Origin: Streptomyces sp. V3I8
GTDB taxonomy: Bacteria > Actinomycetota > Actinomycetes > Streptomycetales > Streptomycetaceae
Reading direction: 5' to 3'
Assembly (NCBI RefSeq): GCF_030817535.1
Contig: NZ_JAUSZL010000002.1
Span: forward strand, 2,790,001 to 2,854,000
Length of the DNA: 64,000 nt
Shown here: piece after piece, positions 38,333 to 50,320 of the stretch
Layout of the letters: each line of letters begins with the position of its first letter
Position numbering within the stretch: position 1 is the stretch's first letter
Notes under the pieces: model-generated
The model's input: only the letters and a program-made list of their open reading frames with translations
Database searches by the model: none
What the model was told of the DNA's origin: nothing
Program-made: the position numbers and the translations under genes

Positions 38333-40951
38333 TCACCGCAGCAGCACCCCCGCCCCCTCCGCCAGCTCCTCCGCGGGCACCGCCACCAGGCCCAGTTCCG
38401 CGCCGGACGCCAGGAGCCGGTGGGCCGGGAGGACGCGGACCGTGTAGCCGAAGGAGCCCGTGCGGTCGAGGGAGAGCGGGCCCTCGTACAGCCAGCGGCC
38501 GTCCTGGTCGGGGCCGCCCGCCGGTTTCAGCGGGAACGTCGTGCCGTCCGTGATGCGGTCCTCCGTGTCGACGCGGCCCGAGACCGCCTGGACCTCGACA
38601 TCGTCCGGGGCCAGGTCACCGAGGCCCACCAGGACCCGCAGGGAGAGCGTCGAGCCCAGTTCGGCCGTCGCCGTCACCGCGGTCGTCTCGACGTGGTCGA
38701 CCGTGACGTGCGGCCAAGCCGTCCGCACCCGGGACTTCCACACCGCCAGTTCCCTGGCGGAGGAGTGGTCCATGGCCCGGTGGGCCAGCGCCGCCGGGGC
38801 GTAGAGGCGCTCCACGTACTCACGGACCATGCGGCCCGCCAGGACCTTCGGGCCCAGATGGGTCAGGGTCTGGCGGACCATCTCGATCCAGCGGTCGGGC
38901 AGGCCGGCCTGCCCCCGTTCGTAGAAGCGCGGGGCCACCCGCTGTTCCAGCAGGTCGTAGAGGGCCGTGGCCTCCAGTTCGTCGCGGCGGTCGTCGTCGA
39001 CCGCGGTGCCGTCCGCCGTGGGGATCGCCCAGCCGAAGTCGGGCCGGAACCATTCGTCCCACCAGCCGTCGAGCACCGACAGGTTGAGGCAGCCGTTCAG
39101 CGCCGCCTTCATGCCCGACGTGCCGCACGCCTCCAGCGGGCGCAGCGGGTTGTTGAGCCAGATGTCGCAGCCGGGGTACAGCTTCTGCGCCATCGCCATG
39201 CCGTAGTCGGGGAGGAAGACGATGCGGTGGCGCACGCGCGGGTCGTCGGCGAAGCGCACCAGCTCCTGGACGAGGCGCTTGCCGCCGTCGTCGGCCGGGT
39301 GGGCCTTGCCCGCCACCACGATCTGGACGGGCCGCTCGGAGTGCAGCAGCAGGTCCATGAGCCGGTCGCGGTCGCGCAGCATCAGCGTCAGGCGCTTGTA
39401 CGACGGCACGCGGCGCGCGAAGCCGATCGTCAGGACGTCCGGGTCCAGCACGCCGTCGATCCAGCCCAGCTCCGCGCTCCCCGCGCCCCGCTGCCGCCAG
39501 GACGCGTACAGCCGCTCGCGCACCTCGGTCACCAGTTGCTCGCGCAGGGAGCGCCGCAGCTCCCAGATGTCCTGGTCGGGGATGTCGGCGACGGCGTCCC
39601 AGCGGTCGGAGCCGCCGACGGTGAGGGCGTCCTCGGTGCGCTGCGCGCCGATCTGCCGGGCGCCGAGCCGCAGCACCTCGGGCGCCACCCAGGTGGGGGC
39701 GTGGACGCCGTTCGTCACCGAGGTGATGGGGACCTCGGCCGGGTCGAAGCCCGGCCACAGCCCCGCGAACATCTCGCGGCTGACCTGGCCGTGCAGCAGG
39801 GAGACGCCGTTCGCCCGCTGGCCGAGCCGCAGGCCCATCACCGCCATGTTGAAGAGGTTCGGCTCACCGCCCGGATACGTCTCCATGCCGAGGCGCAGGA
39901 TGCGCTCGACGTCGATGCGCGGCAGCTCGGCGGCGGGGCCGAAGTGGCGGGCCACCAGCTCCCGGTCGAAGCGGTCGATGCCGGCCGGTACGGGGGTGTG
40001 GGTCGTGAAGACGGTGCCGGCCCTGACCGCCTCCAGCGCGGCGTCGAAGCCGAGGTCCTCCTGGGAGAGTTCGTGGATGCGCTCCAGGCCGAGGAAGCCC
40101 GCGTGGCCCTCGTTCGTGTGGAACACCTCGGGCCGCGCGTGTCCGGTGAGCCTGCAGTACGTACGGACGGCGCGCACCCCGCCGATGCCGAGCAGCATCT
40201 CCTGCAGCAGCCGGTGCTCGCTGCCGCCGCCGTACAGCCGGTCGGTGACGCCGCGCTCGCCGAGGTCGTTCTCCTCGACGTCGGAGTCGAGCAGCAGCAG
40301 CGGGACCCGGCCGACCTGGGCCAGCCAGATACGCGCGTGCAGGGCCGTACCGCCGGGCAGCGCCAGGGAGACCTGGGAGGGCGTGCCGTCGGCCTCGCGC
40401 AGCAGGGAGACGGGCAGTTCGTTGGGGTCCAGGACCGGATAGTGCTCCTGCTGCCAGCCGTCCCGGGACAGGGACTGGCGGAAGTAGCCGTGCCGGTAGA
40501 GCAGTCCGACACCGATCAGGGGCACACCGAGGTCGCTGGCCGCCTTGAGGTGGTCCCCGGCGAGGATGCCGAGACCCCCGGAGTACTGGGGCAGCGCGGC
40601 CGTGATGCCGAACTCGGGCGAGAAGTAGGCGATGGCGTCGGGGAGCCCGGGCGGCTGGGACTGGTACCAGCGGTCCCCTGTCACGTAGTCGTCCAGTTCG
40701 TGGGCGGCGCCGGACAGCCGCCGGACGAACCGCCGGTCCTGCGCGAGCTGGGCCAGCCGTCCGGACGACACGTTCCCGAGGAGGCGTACGGGATCGCAGC
40801 CGGAGGACACCCAGCGCTCGGGGTCCACGGACTGGAAGAGGTCACGCGTCTCGGCGTGCCAGGACCAGCGCAGGTTGCGCGCCAGGTCGCTGAGGGGCTG
40901 GAGGGCTTCGGGGAGTACGGGACGCACGGTGAACCTGCGGATGGCCTTCAC
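38333..40951 (-). CDS. glgP: Alpha-glucan (glycogen) phosphorylase
   Basis: An 872-residue GT35 enzyme that releases glucose-1-phosphate from glycogen ends. The first ~110 residues form the DUF3417 domain typical of the actinobacterial/short-type phosphorylases (LPEALQPLSDLARNLRWSWH). The PLP lysine is in ACGTSGMKAALNG (Lys615). VAGKAHPADDGGK and GDHLKAASDLG are family motifs. The GTG start has AAGGTGG upstream. It is divergent from the GlgE operon, across a 1.1-kb region. In some species GlgP also disposes of GlgE-pathway glucan. Confidence 0.95.
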   Translation of the reverse strand: MKAIRRFTVRPVLPEALQPLSDLARNLRWSWHAETRDLFQSVDPERWVSSGCDPVRLLGNVSSGRLAQLAQDRRFVRRLSGAAHELDDYVTGDRWYQSQPPGLPDAIAYFSPEFGITAALPQYSGGLGILAGDHLKAASDLGVPLIGVGLLYRHGYFRQSLSRDGWQQEHYPVLDPNELPVSLLREADGTPSQVSLALPGGTALHARIWLAQVGRVPLLLLDSDVEENDLGERGVTDRLYGGGSEHRLLQEMLLGIGGVRAVRTYCRLTGHARPEVFHTNEGHAGFLGLERIHELSQEDLGFDAALEAVRAGTVFTTHTPVPAGIDRFDRELVARHFGPAAELPRIDVERILRLGMETYPGGEPNLFNMAVMGLRLGQRANGVSLLHGQVSREMFAGLWPGFDPAEVPITSVTNGVHAPTWVAPEVLRLGARQIGAQRTEDALTVGGSDRWDAVADIPDQDIWELRRSLREQLVTEVRERLYASWRQRGAGSAELGWIDGVLDPDVLTIGFARRVPSYKRLTLMLRDRDRLMDLLLHSERPVQIVVAGKAHPADDGGKRLVQELVRFADDPRVRHRIVFLPDYGMAMAQKLYPGCDIWLNNPLRPLEACGTSGMKAALNGCLNLSVLDGWWDEWFRPDFGWAIPTADGTAVDDDRRDELEATALYDLLEQRVAPRFYERGQAGLPDRWIEMVRQTLTHLGPKVLAGRMVREYVERLYAPAALAHRAMDHSSARELAVWKSRVRTAWPHVTVDHVETTAVTATAELGSTLSLRVLVGLGDLAPDDVEVQAVSGRVDTEDRITDGTTFPLKPAGGPDQDGRWLYEGPLSLDRTGSFGYTVRVLPAHRLLASGAELGLVAVPAEELAEGAGVLLR

Positions 40952-40998
40952 GAGCTTCCACCTTCACGGAGGACGTACCAGGGCGGCGTACCAGAGCG

Positions 40999-41049
40999 GT
41001 GTGTCGGGACGGTGTGTCGGGGCGATATGTCGGGACGGTGTGTCGGGCG
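40999..41049. repeat. 13-bp tandem repeats upstream of glgP
   Basis: Four near-copies of GTGTGTCGGGACG follow one another: 40999-41011, 41012-41024 (one change), 41025-41037 (starts ATAT) and 41038-41049 (one base shorter). They lie 48-98 bp upstream of the glgP start, a likely position for regulator binding to the glgP promoter. Confidence 0.8.
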
Positions 41050-41817
41050 GTGCGGTGCATCGGGGCGATTCGGTCAGGACCGGGGCCGCGAGGACACACG
41101 TCGGTGTGCGCCCCCGTCACCCACGACGGTAGCGGCGCGGGTGCCCGTGCAACTACGGCGCGAAGTGCTCCGCGCGGTGCGCGGTGCCACGGTCCGGACC
41201 GCCCGCGGCCGGTCGCGTCCCGCTCAGGGGCCCCGGGCGCCCGGGCCCGCGCCCTGCCCGGGCGGCTCGATTTCGCCGCCGCCGCGTGTGGGCCGAACGG
41301 GCGGTACGGCCGGTTCCGCCCCGCCGTGCGGCCTGGTGGCACCTCCCGCCGCACGAGAGGCCGCCGCGTGGCGATCCGGCCACGGCCTCCCACGGCCGCC
41401 CGGGGCCCGCGAAGTGTGCGGGGGCCCCGGGCGGGGGCGTACGCCCCCGGCCGGGTCGCACCGGCCCGAGGAGGGGACCGGCACGACGGTGACACCTGCC
41501 GGACGGGCGCGCCGGGCGGGACGGCCGGACCTCCCGTACCGGGGCACGCGGCCGGACCTGGTCGCCCCCGGTGTGGACGTCACCTCCACCTCCCGCACGA
41601 GCTGCACCGACAGAGTGATCCCTCCGGGTATCCCGATGGCGTCACCCCATGCGGCGGATGCGGCCGGGCGGTGTCCCACCGGCTCCTCCACGGCGGCTTC
41701 CGCGCAGGTCAGCGGGGCTCTCCCCGAGCCGGCCGCCACCGGCGGACGGTCCGTCGCGGGCCCCGGTCCACCGACCGGACCCCCGCAGACCGACAACTCT
41801 TGACCATCGCGTACTAA

Positions 41818-41868
41818 GAGACCGGTCTCATCTCGCGAATCCGGGGCAGATCCTTGGAGGATCCTTGG
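41818..41868. promoter_or_regulatory. Palindrome and direct repeat upstream of glgE
   Basis: GAGACCGGTCTC at 41818-41829 is a perfect 12-bp palindrome. GATCCTTGG occurs at 41849-41857 and 41860-41868, an 11-bp period or one helical turn. Both lie 170-220 bp before the glgE start in a locally AT-richer stretch. They are candidate operator sites; the regulator is unknown. Confidence 0.45.
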
Positions 41869-42039
41869 CGGATACTCGTCGGGCGAGGTCGGTCTTGTGT
41901 GTGGACATACGCGCGAGTAGTTAACAAAGTGCCGGATTGCCTACCCGGAAGGGGTGGGAAGGCTCCTCCGGTACGCACCACAGGACCACCTCCTCACACT
42001 CTCATCCGCCCACCCTCGTTGACGCGGACAGGAGCGGTC

Positions 42040-44342
42040 ATGCCCGCCATGCACCATCAGCCGTCACCACCCCCGACGCCCGGCACGACACCACCCCCCG
42101 ACCAGGGGGCGGAAGCGGAGCGGCCACGGTCACCGGCGACCAGGACCGGGACGGCCGGGACGACAGGGGCGGCGAAGCCGCCCAAGCCTGCCAGGACGAG
42201 CAAGCAGGCCAAGCAGGCCAAGACACCGAAGTCCGCCAGGCCGGCGAAATTGGCGGAGCCGGCGAAATCGGCCGGCTCACCGCAGCCGGCCGGATCACCG
42301 CAGCCGGCCGCGCCCGCGAGTGCGCCGCAGTACACGCCCGTGATCGGCCGTATCCCCGTCCTGGACGTGCGCCCCCTCGTCGCGGGTGGCCGCCGCCCCG
42401 CGAAGGCCGTGGCGGGAGAGGCCTTCGAGATCTCCGCGACGGTCTTCCGCGAGGGCCATGACGCGGTCGCCGCGAACGTCGTCCTGCGTGACCCCGAGGG
42501 GCGCCCGGGACCCTGGACGCCCCTGCGCGAGCTCGCGCCCGGCACGGACCGCTGGGGCGCCACCGTCTCCGTACCGGAGACAGGTCTGTGGACGTACACC
42601 GTGGAGGCCTGGAGCGACCCCGTCTCCACCTGGCACCACCACGCCGGGATCAAGATCCCGGCGGGGATCGACACCGAGCTGGTCCTGGAGGAGGGCGCGC
42701 TGCTGTACGAGCGGGCCGCGGCCGGCGTGCCGCAGAGCAAGGGGCGGCGCGACACGCTCCTCGCGGCCGTGCGGGCGCTGCGCGACACCGGCCGTCCCGC
42801 CGCCGCCCGGCTGGCCGCCGCGCTCACCCCCGACGTGCGCCACGTCCTCGCGCGCCACCCCCTGCGCGAGCTGGTCACGTCCGCCGAGCCGCTCCCCCTC
42901 CTCGTGGAGCGGGAGCGGGCGCTGTACGGCTCCTGGTACGAGTTCTTCCCGCGCTCGGAGGGCGCGGTGGTGGAGCCCGGGAAGCCGCCGGTCAGCGGCA
43001 CGTTCCGGACCGCGGCGGCACGGCTGCCCGCGATCGCCGCCATGGGCTTCGACGTGGTGTACCTGCCGCCGGTCCACCCCATCGGCACGACCTTCCGCAA
43101 GGGCCCCAACAACACGCTGGACCCGGGCCCGGACGACGTCGGGGTCCCCTGGGCGATCGGCTCGGCGGAGGGCGGGCACGACGCCGTCCACCCCGACCTC
43201 GGCACCATCGACGACTTCGACGACTTCGTGCGCCGGGCCGCCGAACTGAACCTGGAGATCGCGCTCGACTTCGCGCTCCAGTGCTCGCCCGACCACCCGT
43301 GGGTGGAGAAGCACCCGGAGTGGTTCCACCACCGCTCCGACGGCACGATCGCGTACGCGGAGAACCCGCCGAAGAAGTACCAGGACATCTATCCGATCGC
43401 CTTCGACGCGGACATGCCCGGCCTGGTGCGGGAGACGCTGCGGGTGCTGCGGTTCTGGATGGCGCACGGGGTGCGGATCTTCCGCGTGGACAATCCGCAC
43501 ACGAAACCGGTCGTCTTCTGGGAGCAGGTGATCGCGGACATCAACCGCACCGACCCGGACGTGATCTTCCTGGCGGAGGCGTTCACCCGCCCCGCGATGA
43601 TGCACACGCTCGGTGCGATCGGTTTCCAGCAGTCGTACACTTATTTCACCTGGCGCAACACCAAAGAGGAACTGACCGAATACCTCACCGAGCTCTCCGG
43701 TGACGCGGCCGCCTACATGCGGCCCAATTTCTTCGTCAACACCCCGGACATCCTGCACGAATTCCTGCAGCACGGCGGGCGGCCCGCTTTCGAACTGCGC
43801 GCGGTACTGGCGGCGACGCTCTCCCCGACCTGGGGTGTCTACAGCGGATACGAGCTGTGCGAAGGCACACCTGTGCGTGAGGGCAGCGAAGAATACCTGA
43901 ACTCCGAAAAGTACGAACTGCGTCCGCGGGACTGGGAGGCGGCGGAACGCGAGGGTCGTAGCATCGCCCCCCTGATCGCCGAACTCAACGCGATCAGACG
44001 TCGCAGCCCCGCCCTTCGGCAACTGCGCGACCTGCATTTCCACCACACGGACAAGGACGCGGTGCTCGCGTACTCGAAGTCCGTCACGGACGCACGCGGA
44101 TCGAACACGGTTCTGGTGGTCGTGAACCTCGACCCCCACCACACCCAGGAGGCCACGGTCTCGTTGGACATGCCACGACTCGGCCTGGACTGGCACGCGT
44201 CGGTGCCGGTGCGCGACGAGCTCTCCGGCGAGACATACCACTGGGGCAGGACCAACTACGTGCGCCTCACGCCGGGAGAGCGGCCCGCGCACGTCATGAG
44301 CGTCCTGCGACCGTCCTCACCGCCCACCGGAGGGTCACCCAC

Positions 44343-44346
<4 letters not shown>
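42040..44346 (+). CDS. glgE: Maltosyltransferase GlgE (maltose-1-phosphate polymerising)
   Basis: A 768-residue GH13_3 enzyme that adds maltosyl units from alpha-maltose-1-phosphate to alpha-1,4-glucan. The nucleophile is in [11 protein letters not shown] (Asp484) and the acid/base in IFLAEAF (Glu513). Their 29-residue spacing equals that recalled for S. coelicolor GlgE (Asp394, Glu423), so this protein has about 90 extra N-terminal residues. The extension is Pro/Ala/Lys-rich, with repeats such as [10 protein letters not shown]. The ATG at 42040 follows AGGAG. The stop overlaps treS by four bases. Confidence 0.95.
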
Positions 44347-46052
<1,706 letters not shown>

Positions 46053-46126
46053 CCGGGGAACCGGCACAACGGACGGCGGGGCGGTTTCCTCCGCTCCGCC
46101 CTGGGCACGCAGTAGTAACACCCCGA

Positions 46127-46156
46127 CTCCGGGTAAAGGACCTCCGGGTAAAGGAC
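46127..46156 (+). repeat. Tandem 15-bp duplication containing the mak ribosome site
   Basis: CTCCGGGTAAAGGAC occurs twice without a gap, at 46127-46141 and 46142-46156. Each copy contains the AAAGGA that serves as ribosome site; the second is eight bases from the mak ATG. Confidence 0.9.
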
Positions 46157-46164
46157 GCGACGAC

Positions 46165-47631
46165 ATGTCCGAAGCCGTCACTCATTCAGTGCCCTCCACG
46201 TCGACGGACCCCGGTCTCCTCGCGTCCCTCGACCCACTGCTCCGCGAGTGGCTCCCACGGCAGCGGTGGTTCGCGGGCAAGGGCCGCCCCGTCACCGGGT
46301 TCTCCCTGGTCTCGGCGACGGAGATCCTGCCGCTGAACTCCGCGCTGGGACTGCTCCACCTGCTCGTACAGGCGCACCAGCCGCTCGTACCGACGCAGGG
46401 AGCCCCCTCGCACCCGGGCGACTGCTACCAGCTGTTGCTCGGTGTGCGCGAAACGCTGCCGCCGCGGCTGGCGCCCGCGCTGATCGGCCACCCGACGCGG
46501 GGCCCGCTGGCCGGGCGCACCGTGTACGAGGCGCTGCACGACCCACGGCCCGCCGGCGTCCTGCTGGAGGCCCTGCGGGGACGGGCGCGCCTCGGTGAGC
46601 TGCGTTTCGAGCGCGACAGGCAGCAGGAGATCCGGGACGACCTGGTGCCCCGCCTCGTGACGGCCGAGCAGTCGAATTCGTCCCTCGTCTATGGAGATAC
46701 GTTCATCCTGAAGCTCCTGCGCAGGATCGTGCCGGGGATCAACCCCGATCTGGAGCTGCCGCTGGCGCTGGCCCGCGAGGGCTGCCCGCGCGTTCTGGCG
46801 CCGGCCGGCTGGATGCTGGCGGACCTGGCCGGCCACCCCGGGGACCCGTACGTCCTGGGTGTCCTGCAGCCCTTCCTCCAGGGTGCCTCGGACGGCTGGG
46901 AGCTCGCCCTGCGCGAGCTCGCCAAGGGCGAGGACTTCAGCGGGGAGGCCCGGGCGCTCGGCCGCGCCACGGCCGAGGTGCACACGGCGCTGGCCCGGGC
47001 GCTGCCCGCGGTGACCCTGGGGCACCGGCAGATGGAACTGCTCACGGACGGCATGACCGAGCGGCTGGAGGCGGCCGTGCAGGCGGTGCCCCTCCTGCGG
47101 CCGTACGCGCCCGGTCTGCGCTCCGCCTTCGACGCGCTCGCCGATCTGGCGGGCGAGGGCGAGACGTGGACGGCCCAGCGGATACACGGCGACCTGCATC
47201 TGGGGCAGTGCCTGCGGTCACCGTCCGGGGACTGGTCGCTGATCGACTTCGAGGGCGAGCCCTCCAAGTCGCTCACCGAGCGGCGTCTGCCCCAGCCGAC
47301 CGCCCGGGACGTGGCCGGCATGCTCCGCTCCTTCGACTACGCCGCGCACTCGCTCCCCCGGAGTCCCGGAGCCGCCCGGGCGGAGGGGACGCCCCCGCCG
47401 CCCCCGTCCGCCGTGCCCGGCTGGGCCGACACGTGCCGGGCCGCCTTCTGCTCCGGGTACGCCGAGGCGGGCGGCCGCGATCCGCGCACGGATCCGGTGC
47501 TGCTGCGCGCCTACGAGACCGACAAGGCGATCTACGAGGTCGTGTACGAGGCACGGCACCGGCCGGACTGGCTGCCGGTGCCGATGGCGGCGATCGCCCG
47601 CCTGGCCTTCCCCGGCACCGCCCCGTCCTGA
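46165..47631 (+). CDS. mak: Maltokinase
   Basis: A 488-residue kinase that phosphorylates maltose at C1 to make the GlgE substrate. The aminoglycoside-phosphotransferase-like fold shows the catalytic loop RIHGDLHLGQ and the metal-binding LIDFEG about 25 residues later. The maltokinase N-terminal cap (LPRQRWFAGKGR) is conserved. The insert AEGTPPPPPSAVPGW near residue 410 is a proline-rich loop. It is 112 bp after treS and 55 bp before glgB, so likely in the same operon. Confidence 0.93.
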   Translation: MSEAVTHSVPSTSTDPGLLASLDPLLREWLPRQRWFAGKGRPVTGFSLVSATEILPLNSALGLLHLLVQAHQPLVPTQGAPSHPGDCYQLLLGVRETLPPRLAPALIGHPTRGPLAGRTVYEALHDPRPAGVLLEALRGRARLGELRFERDRQQEIRDDLVPRLVTAEQSNSSLVYGDTFILKLLRRIVPGINPDLELPLALAREGCPRVLAPAGWMLADLAGHPGDPYVLGVLQPFLQGASDGWELALRELAKGEDFSGEARALGRATAEVHTALARALPAVTLGHRQMELLTDGMTERLEAAVQAVPLLRPYAPGLRSAFDALADLAGEGETWTAQRIHGDLHLGQCLRSPSGDWSLIDFEGEPSKSLTERRLPQPTARDVAGMLRSFDYAAHSLPRSPGAARAEGTPPPPPSAVPGWADTCRAAFCSGYAEAGGRDPRTDPVLLRAYETDKAIYEVVYEARHRPDWLPVPMAAIARLAFPGTAPS

Positions 47632-47686
47632 CCCCGCAGAACCCGAACCACCACCGACATTCCGTTCCGTCTAGGAGGCTCCGCCC

Positions 47687-50167
47687 GTGACGCCCCGCCC
47701 GAACCCGCCCGGCAAGAAGCCGAAGAGCTCGAAGGCCAAGGCCAAGGCCAAGGCCGCCGAAAAGGCCGCCGACCAGGCGAAGGACCGGCCGGCGGCGCAG
47801 GACGTACGGGCCGAGGCCACGGAGCCCACGCCCACGCCTGTCCCCGCATCCGCACCGGCACCGGCATCCGCACCAGCACCGGCACCGGCACCGGCACCGG
47901 CACCGGACACGGTGGTGGCGCGGGTCGCCGACCCGGAACCGGAGTCCGTTCAGGACGTGCGGCCGCAGCAGGACATACGGTCGCAGGCGGTACTGGACCG
48001 TACCGACCGGGAACGGCTCCTCGGGGGCGCGCACCACGACCCGCACTCCGTGCTCGGGGCCCACCCCGTGGACGGCGGGGTGGTCTTCCGGGCGCTGCGG
48101 CCGTACGCGCTCTCCGTGACCGTCGTCGCCGAGGACCTGCGGGCCGAGCTGCACGACGACGGGGACGGGTTCTTCTCCGCCGTGCTGCCGCTGCGGGAGG
48201 TTCCGGAGTACCGGCTCTCGGTGGAGTACGAGGGAGCCGTCCAGGACATCGAGGACGCGTACCGCTTCCTGCCCACGCTCGGCGACCTCGACCTGCACCT
48301 GTTCGGGGAGGGCCGGCACGAACAGCTGTGGACGGTCCTCGGCGCGGAGCCGATGGAGCACCAGGGCGTCACCGGCACCCGCTTCTCGGTCTGGGCGCCG
48401 AACGCCCGCGGGGTCCGGGTGGCCGGCACCTTCAACTTCTGGGACGCGACCGCGTTCCCGATGCGCTCGCTGGGCTCGTCCGGTGTGTGGGAGCTGTTCG
48501 CCCCGGGGGTCGGCGAGGGCGAGCTGTACAAGTTCGAGATCACCAGGCCCGACGGGTCGAAGACGCTGCGGGCCGACCCGATGGCCCGGCGCACGGAGGT
48601 GCCGCCCGCCACGTCCTCGGTGATCCACACCTCGCGGCACGAGTGGCAGGACGAGGAGTGGATGGCACGCCGGGCCGACCGGCCCGCGCACAAGGCCCCG
48701 TTCTCCGTCTACGAGCTGCACCTGGCGTCCTGGCGGCCCGGCCTGACGTACCGTCAGCTCGCCGAGCAGCTGCCCGCCTACATCTCCGACCTCGGTTTCA
48801 CCCACGTCGAGCTGATGCCGGTCGCCGAGCACCCCTTCGGCGGCTCCTGGGGCTACCAGGTCACCGGCTTCTACGCACCCACCGCCCGTCTCGGCACCCC
48901 GGACGACTTCAAGTACCTCGTCGACGCCCTGCACCGGGCCGGCATCGGCGTGATCATGGACTGGGTGCCCGCGCACTTCCCGCGGGACGAGTGGGCGCTG
49001 GCCGAGTTCGACGGGCGTCCGCTGTACGAGCACGAGGACCCGCTGCGGGCCGCGCACCCCGACTGGGGGACCCTCGAGTTCGACTACGGGCGGCGCGAGG
49101 TGCGCAACTTCCTCGTCGCCAACGCCGTGTACTGGTGCGAGGAGTTCCACATCGACGGGCTGCGGGTCGACGCCGTCGCCTCCATGCTCTACCTCGACTA
49201 CTCGCGCGAGGCCGGGCAGTGGACGCCCAACGTCCACGGCGGCCGGGAGAACCTCGACGCGGTCGCCTTCCTCCAGGAGATGAACGCCACCGTCTACCGG
49301 CGCGAGCCCGGGGTCGTCACGATCGCCGAGGAGTCGACCGCGTGGGACGGCGTCACCCGGGCGACCCACCACATAGGGCCGGGCGGCTTCGGCGGGCTGG
49401 GCTTCGGCCTGAAGTGGAACATGGGGTGGATGCACGACTCGCTGGACTACGTCTCGCACGAGCCGGTGTACCGCAAGTACCACCACCACGAGATGACGTT
49501 CTCGATGGTGTACGCGTACAGCGAGAACTACGTGCTGCCCATCTCGCACGACGAGGTGGTGCACGGCAAGCGGTCGCTGGTGTCGAAGATGCCCGGCGAC
49601 TGGTGGCAGCAGCGCGCCACCCAGCGCGCCTACCTGGGCTTCATGTGGGCCCATCCCGGCAAGCAGCTCATCTTCATGGGGCAGGAGTTCGCGCAGGGCG
49701 CCGAGTGGTCGGAGGCGCACGGGCCCGACTGGTGGCTCCTCGACCCGGCGTACGGGGCCGAGGCCGAGCACCGGGGCGTCCGCGACCTCGTCCGCGACCT
49801 CAACTCGGTGTACCGGCATGTGCCGGCGCTCTGGGAGCTCGACACCGATCCGGCCGGGTTCGGCTGGGTCGCCGGGGACGCGGCGGAGGACAACGTGTTC
49901 GCCTTCCTGCGGTACGCCGCCGACGGGTCGCCGCTGCTGGCCGTGTCCAACTTCTCGCCCGTGGTGCGGCACGAGTACCGGCTCGGGGTGCCGGACGACG
50001 TGGCCGCGTGGCACGAGGTGCTCAACACGGACTCCGGGCGGTACGGCGGGGCCGACGTCTCGAACGTCGATCCCGTCAAGCCGGACGACCTGCCGTGGCA
50101 CGGCCACCCGTCCAGCATCCGCCTGACGCTGCCACCCCTGTCGACGGTGTGGCTGCGCCCGGCGTAG
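47687..50167 (+). CDS. glgB: 1,4-alpha-glucan branching enzyme GlgB
   Basis: An 826-residue GH13_9 enzyme creating alpha-1,6 branches. The first ~90 residues are low-complexity: a Lys/Ala-rich basic part, then an Ala-Pro repeat encoded by a GCACCG hexamer run. Two N-domains follow, including [16 protein letters not shown]. The barrel has the nucleophile in GLRVDAVAS (Asp495), acid/base in TIAEEST (Glu548) and [11 protein letters not shown]. The GTG start follows AGGAGG. It completes the GlgE pathway. Confidence 0.95.
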   Translation: MTPRPNPPGKKPKSSKAKAKAKAAEKAADQAKDRPAAQDVRAEATEPTPTPVPASAPAPASAPAPAPAPAPAPDTVVARVADPEPESVQDVRPQQDIRSQAVLDRTDRERLLGGAHHDPHSVLGAHPVDGGVVFRALRPYALSVTVVAEDLRAELHDDGDGFFSAVLPLREVPEYRLSVEYEGAVQDIEDAYRFLPTLGDLDLHLFGEGRHEQLWTVLGAEPMEHQGVTGTRFSVWAPNARGVRVAGTFNFWDATAFPMRSLGSSGVWELFAPGVGEGELYKFEITRPDGSKTLRADPMARRTEVPPATSSVIHTSRHEWQDEEWMARRADRPAHKAPFSVYELHLASWRPGLTYRQLAEQLPAYISDLGFTHVELMPVAEHPFGGSWGYQVTGFYAPTARLGTPDDFKYLVDALHRAGIGVIMDWVPAHFPRDEWALAEFDGRPLYEHEDPLRAAHPDWGTLEFDYGRREVRNFLVANAVYWCEEFHIDGLRVDAVASMLYLDYSREAGQWTPNVHGGRENLDAVAFLQEMNATVYRREPGVVTIAEESTAWDGVTRATHHIGPGGFGGLGFGLKWNMGWMHDSLDYVSHEPVYRKYHHHEMTFSMVYAYSENYVLPISHDEVVHGKRSLVSKMPGDWWQQRATQRAYLGFMWAHPGKQLIFMGQEFAQGAEWSEAHGPDWWLLDPAYGAEAEHRGVRDLVRDLNSVYRHVPALWELDTDPAGFGWVAGDAAEDNVFAFLRYAADGSPLLAVSNFSPVVRHEYRLGVPDDVAAWHEVLNTDSGRYGGADVSNVDPVKPDDLPWHGHPSSIRLTLPPLSTVWLRPA

Positions 50168-50201
50168 GACGTTTCCCCGGGGGCTCCGCCCCGGACCCCC
50201 G

Positions 50202-50254
50202 GTCCTCGAACGCCGGACGGACTGAATTCTTCAGCCCGTCCGGCGTTCGAGGAC
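50202..50254. terminator. 19-bp hairpin after glgB
   Basis: GTCCTCGAACGCCGGACGG (50202-50220) pairs perfectly with 50236-50254, and the loop itself contains CTGAA/TTCAG. The preceding GGGGGCTCCGCCCCGGACCCCC is typical of a hairpin family often found after Streptomyces genes (recollection). It separates glgB from the convergent helR. Confidence 0.85.
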
Positions 50255-50320
50255 GAGCGCGCGGCGCGACCGGGGGGGGCCGGGGCGCAGCCCCAGGGAC
50301 GACGGGGGCGGAAGAGGCGT

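Larger units (their letters stand above)
40952..42039. other. Long divergent control region between glgP and glgE
   Basis: A 1,088-bp region with no supported gene. GC-rich frames exist on both strands between 41150 and 41800 but they are arginine/proline/glycine-rich and lack ribosome sites. It holds the 13-bp tandem repeats near glgP, a perfect palindrome and a short direct repeat nearer glgE, and an AT-richer stretch (41800-41945) that probably contains the glgE promoter. Confidence 0.5.

Noticed and set aside
41224..41796. 190-residue frame on the minus strand in the glgP-glgE gap
   Set aside because: Arg/Pro/Gly-rich without domain or ribosome site; competing frames of similar length exist on the other strand.
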